Below are positions 62,601-64,000 of a stretch of 64,000 nt of DNA, one piece after another (the stretch's first letter is position 1; each line of letters starts with the position of its first letter). Both the position numbers and the translations under genes were made by a program. The notes beneath the pieces are model-generated. The model was not told the origin of the DNA. It did no database searches and saw only the letters and a list, made by a program, of their open reading frames with translations. This stretch comes from Luteimicrobium xylanilyticum (GTDB taxonomy: Bacteria > Actinomycetota > Actinomycetes > Actinomycetales > Cellulomonadaceae), in NCBI RefSeq assembly GCF_009429125.1, contig NZ_CP045529.1:682001-746000 (forward strand), in the 5' to 3' direction.

Positions 62601-62740
62601 CGAAGGCCGGTGACCAGACCTTCCAGCTCGACACCACGACGCTTACGGACGGGACCCACACCCTGCTCGCGACGGCGACGGACACAGCCGGGAACAAGAC
62701 CACGATCACCGAGAAGATCACGGTCCACAACGCCGGCTGA
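59663..62740 (+). CDS. Secreted multidomain glycosidase (clan GH-A-like) with ricin-type, LamG and Ig-like modules
   Basis: 1025 residues. Signal peptide (about 1-38); catalytic region (about 60-360) with YAPWNESDNTW (probable acid/base E181) and PIDIEEYAAP (probable nucleophile E279), spaced as in GH39-like and related clan A barrels; a beta region to about 460; a ricin-B-like lectin (about 462-575; TGLVLAVGS, NQLWQPFPDG); a LamG/concanavalin fold (about 595-775; SVWVNPAS, NQWSLLTVTLSGTTGTLYVNG); and two Ig-like modules (about 834-1024) nearly identical to those of the GH43 enzyme. Substrate is unknown. ATG 59663 follows GGGAGC. Confidence 0.8.
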   Translation: MSRSAPHHARGVAAPTAALAALATAALGLAGTAPAAQASAAQASETVADAPASGAFAADPADTLVVHADQPFRDVTHVASGSLYGLADATKPSLDLAKAIKPSEFVMKPSGGTQQATGDILVTAGVSKALGAKVVDRLSDYYPGWPYQFSWDTWDDVVRNELAKVNPTTVPNLAAYAPWNESDNTWNATKNGSFEDFWTHTYRLIRSIDPTTPIQGPSFSDNISDMDNFLKNAVATDTVPDILAWHELTRSSKIQGDVDTVLALEKKYGIDPLPIDIEEYAAPAEVGIPGSLVGYIAKFERLGIRNAELPFWNQSGALGDLLTGQGGSPNGAYWLYTWYADMSGQMITTTPPANGAALFDGAAAVTDDKKEVDVVAGGNSGPTTIQVAGLDKTAVGKDVDVKLEYTPTYGRTVAVSGPITVSTTRYTVGDDGTISVPVVMNPAYGYHVVVTPASGKETDLSGTYRVTNGNSGLALAASGDVTGSAVTQAAAKSGAAQRWTFVDEGRGLYKVVDGDGLVLGVKGSSTTNGAVAVVGADDETTNQLWQPFPDGKGGYRLANATTGLVLAVGSMSKDAGAPVVQWADGSVTSGCTADGPRVTGKVGKALSFCNTASYVTLPTGALSSLTGDYTVSVWVNPASNASWSRVFDIGSSSSASMFLTLNNGSTLRYAITTGSGAGGEQRIDGTGLLPLNQWSLLTVTLSGTTGTLYVNGKAVGTNANMTNHPSAFGQSTRNYLGKSQYSSDAPLNATIDDFNVYSRALSADEVAALVTGTTAGQGDVVHYAFDETSGTKAVDSSGAGRDGTVVAANASTTTTATDAATADHFWTLARYPDVDHVSVADGDTVSGKTTFTVDLGGDAADVSYTYIELNKGSSHAWVTDNTKADGSHNSGLHPNLVVDTTTLANGVYGLKIDAVGKNGLTTEKTVSFTINNPPALSFAAPASGATVSGTVTVTVHLSGQGLKAYNLRVDSAGLSYAYEPKAGDQTFQLDTTTLTDGTHTLLATATDTAGNKTTITEKITVHNAG

Positions 62741-62767
62741 CTGCCGGCTGACCCCATGGGGACAGGC

Positions 62768-62809
62768 GAAGCGCTCGCCCCGGGCCCTCGAGCCCGGGAC
62801 GAGCGCTTC
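62768..62809. terminator. Bidirectional terminator between convergent genes
   Basis: A stem of 10 + 7 bp with one mismatch (62768-62785 with 62792-62809) and a 6-base loop lies between the convergent stops at 62740 and 62830, one of the most stable-looking structures in the window. Confidence 0.85.
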
Positions 62810-62829
62810 ATCGTCTCTGGTGGAGCGGG

Positions 62830-64000
62830 TCAGGAGCCGTTGGAGATCGTGAAGGCGACCTGCTTCTCGGTCGTCTTCCCGTTCTTCCCGACGGCGTCGA
62901 TCTTCAGCCCGTAGGCACCGTTCGCCAGGGTCGTGGTGTCCACCACGAGGCTCGGGTGCAACCCGTTGTTGTGGCTGCCCGTGGCCTTCGTGTTGTCCGT
63001 GACCCACACGTGACCCGAGCCCTTGTTGAGCTCGATGTACGTGTACGACACGTCCTTCGCGTCGCCGGCCAGGTCGACCGTGAACGTCGTCTTGCCCGAG
63101 ACGGTGTCACCGTCCGCGACCGAGACGGCGGAGATCGCCGGACCGGTGTCCGTGCTGGCGCCCTTCACCGCCATCGCGAACACGTGCAGCGTCGGGGTGT
63201 TGGCGGCCGGGGCCGCGCTCACCGTCGGCAGGGTCACGTAGTCCACCTTCTTGCCCGCCGTGAGCGGGACGCTCACCGAGTTCACGTAGGCAGGGCTGTC
63301 GTACTGGGTGTTGCCCTGCCGGTTCGCGTAGCTCGGCTTGAGCGCGACCGTACCCGAGCCGTTCAGCCAGTCGGGACTGCCCAGGGTGAAGTCCTGGCTG
63401 GTCCCGTCCGCGTAGTGGACGGTGCCGGTCCCGCTCGCCGGTCCGTAGGTCGCGGTCACGAGGAAGCCCAGCGCGGACCCGCTCGCCCCTACGGCGACGC
63501 GTTGGCCGTTCGCCACCACGTTGTCCTTGCTCCCGCCGCCGACCGCCGACGCGGGCCACGTGTAGTCGAAACCGTCGGCCGACACGGTCTTGCCGGGCGA
63601 GGCGCCCGCCGCGGCCAACGCCTCGTACGACAGGCTCGCGGTCCCGCCGTCGATGTTGCCCGCGTCGGTGTCCGCGTCCTTGGTGATGCCCGAGTTGTCG
63701 AACAGGCTCGAGAGCTGCGCCGGTGCGGCCGGTGCGTCGAGACCGATCTGGACGGGGCCGAGGTGCTTCGCGGCCGTCGCGGCCGTGCCCGTGACCGGGG
63801 CGTAGTCCAGCGACGTGGTGGGGGAGTCCACCTGCTGGATCAGGTAGGAGTGCTTTGCCTTCGTCTCGAGGGTCAGCACGTCGGCCTTCGTCGAGGCGAC
63901 CGACACGGTGCCGGCCGTCACGTCGCGGACCTCGACCGACGTGCCCGGCCAGGGGTTCCGCACCGGCTGGGTCGACTTCTTCCCGGCCTCGAGGAGCACC
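62830..64000 (-). CDS. Secreted glycosidase C-terminal part, GH95 alpha-L-fucosidase-like (partial)
   Basis: The frame is open to the right edge, so only the last 389 residues are seen. The visible start VRNPWPGTSVEVRDV...LTLETKAKHSYLIQQ resembles the C-terminal domain that follows the (alpha/alpha)6 barrel in GH95 alpha-L-fucosidases. A second beta-rich domain follows (LSSLFDNSGITKDADTD, then YTWPASAVGGGSKDNVVANG), and the protein ends with one copy of the Ig-like module found in the two other secreted enzymes here (SVADGDTVSGKTTFTVDL). An alpha-L-fucosidase would supply L-fucose to the neighbouring catabolic operon. The catalytic part is outside the window, so the family call is tentative. 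Confidence 0.6.
   Translation of the reverse strand, partial: VLLEAGKKSTQPVRNPWPGTSVEVRDVTAGTVSVASTKADVLTLETKAKHSYLIQQVDSPTTSLDYAPVTGTAATAAKHLGPVQIGLDAPAAPAQLSSLFDNSGITKDADTDAGNIDGGTASLSYEALAAAGASPGKTVSADGFDYTWPASAVGGGSKDNVVANGQRVAVGASGSALGFLVTATYGPASGTGTVHYADGTSQDFTLGSPDWLNGSGTVALKPSYANRQGNTQYDSPAYVNSVSVPLTAGKKVDYVTLPTVSAAPAANTPTLHVFAMAVKGASTDTGPAISAVSVADGDTVSGKTTFTVDLAGDAKDVSYTYIELNKGSGHVWVTDNTKATGSHNNGLHPSLVVDTTTLANGAYGLKIDAVGKNGKTTEKQVAFTISNGS

Noticed and set aside
1-64000. tRNA, rRNA and riboswitch genes
   Set aside because: Reading both strands by eye I saw no cloverleaf with conserved T-loop and CCA region and no known riboswitch core; a covariance-model search would be needed to exclude them.

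Overview
This is a very GC-rich stretch with frequent GTG starts. It carries marker genes of Actinomycetota: mshA for mycothiol, Lsr2, SenX3-RegX3, DUF3180 and the ftsH-folE-folP-folB-folK cluster. Together with the heavy load of secreted plant-polysaccharide hydrolases carrying actinobacterial binding modules, this suggests a soil or plant-litter member of the Micrococcales, such as Promicromonosporaceae or Cellulomonadaceae. That taxonomic placement is inference; no marker was searched.

Positions 1-21180 are core genome. An operon running from the ftsH 3' end makes folate (folE, folP, a fused folB-folK), followed by DUF3180, two PH-domain membrane proteins, a DUF2520 protein and the pantothenate genes panC and panD. 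Then come nadB and nadC (quinolinate branch of NAD synthesis), lysS, a small membrane protein and lsr2. The next block is a lactonase-fold protein, mshA, gpmA, phoU and senX3-regX3; it resembles the mycobacterial mshA-gpm1-senX3-regX3 neighbourhood. Two arrays of a 29-bp tandem repeat sit in this half, at nadB/nadC and at the 3' end of phoU.

Positions 21181-64000 are a carbohydrate-use region made of several regulated modules. (1) A YtfQRT-YjfF type furanose ABC importer is followed by a 1714-residue secreted enzyme with two GH43 modules and by a GH51 arabinofuranosidase, with DeoR and LacI regulators; this looks like an arabinan or arabinoxylan module. (2) A ten-gene minus-strand operon encodes an ABC importer and all steps of non-phosphorylating L-fucose oxidation (fuconate dehydratase, mutarotase, dehydrogenases, lactonase, diketo-acid hydrolase) and ends with tatA; a FadR-type regulator is divergent. 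(3) After an IS5-family remnant, a LacI regulator is divergent from two ABC permeases, a binding protein and a GH42 beta-galactosidase. (4) Another LacI regulator leads a binding protein, two permeases and a GH63/GH37-like glycosidase, and shares an operator with a secreted multidomain glycosidase. (5) The window ends inside a secreted protein on the minus strand that resembles the end of a GH95 alpha-L-fucosidase.

Together modules 1-5 suggest that side chains of plant polymers (arabinose, galactose, fucose) are released outside the cell, imported by four separate ABC systems and oxidised or hydrolysed inside. LacI-type 14-bp sites, strong hairpins after every binding-protein gene, and -10 boxes placed exactly six bases before eight start codons (probable leaderless mRNAs) are recurring control features.
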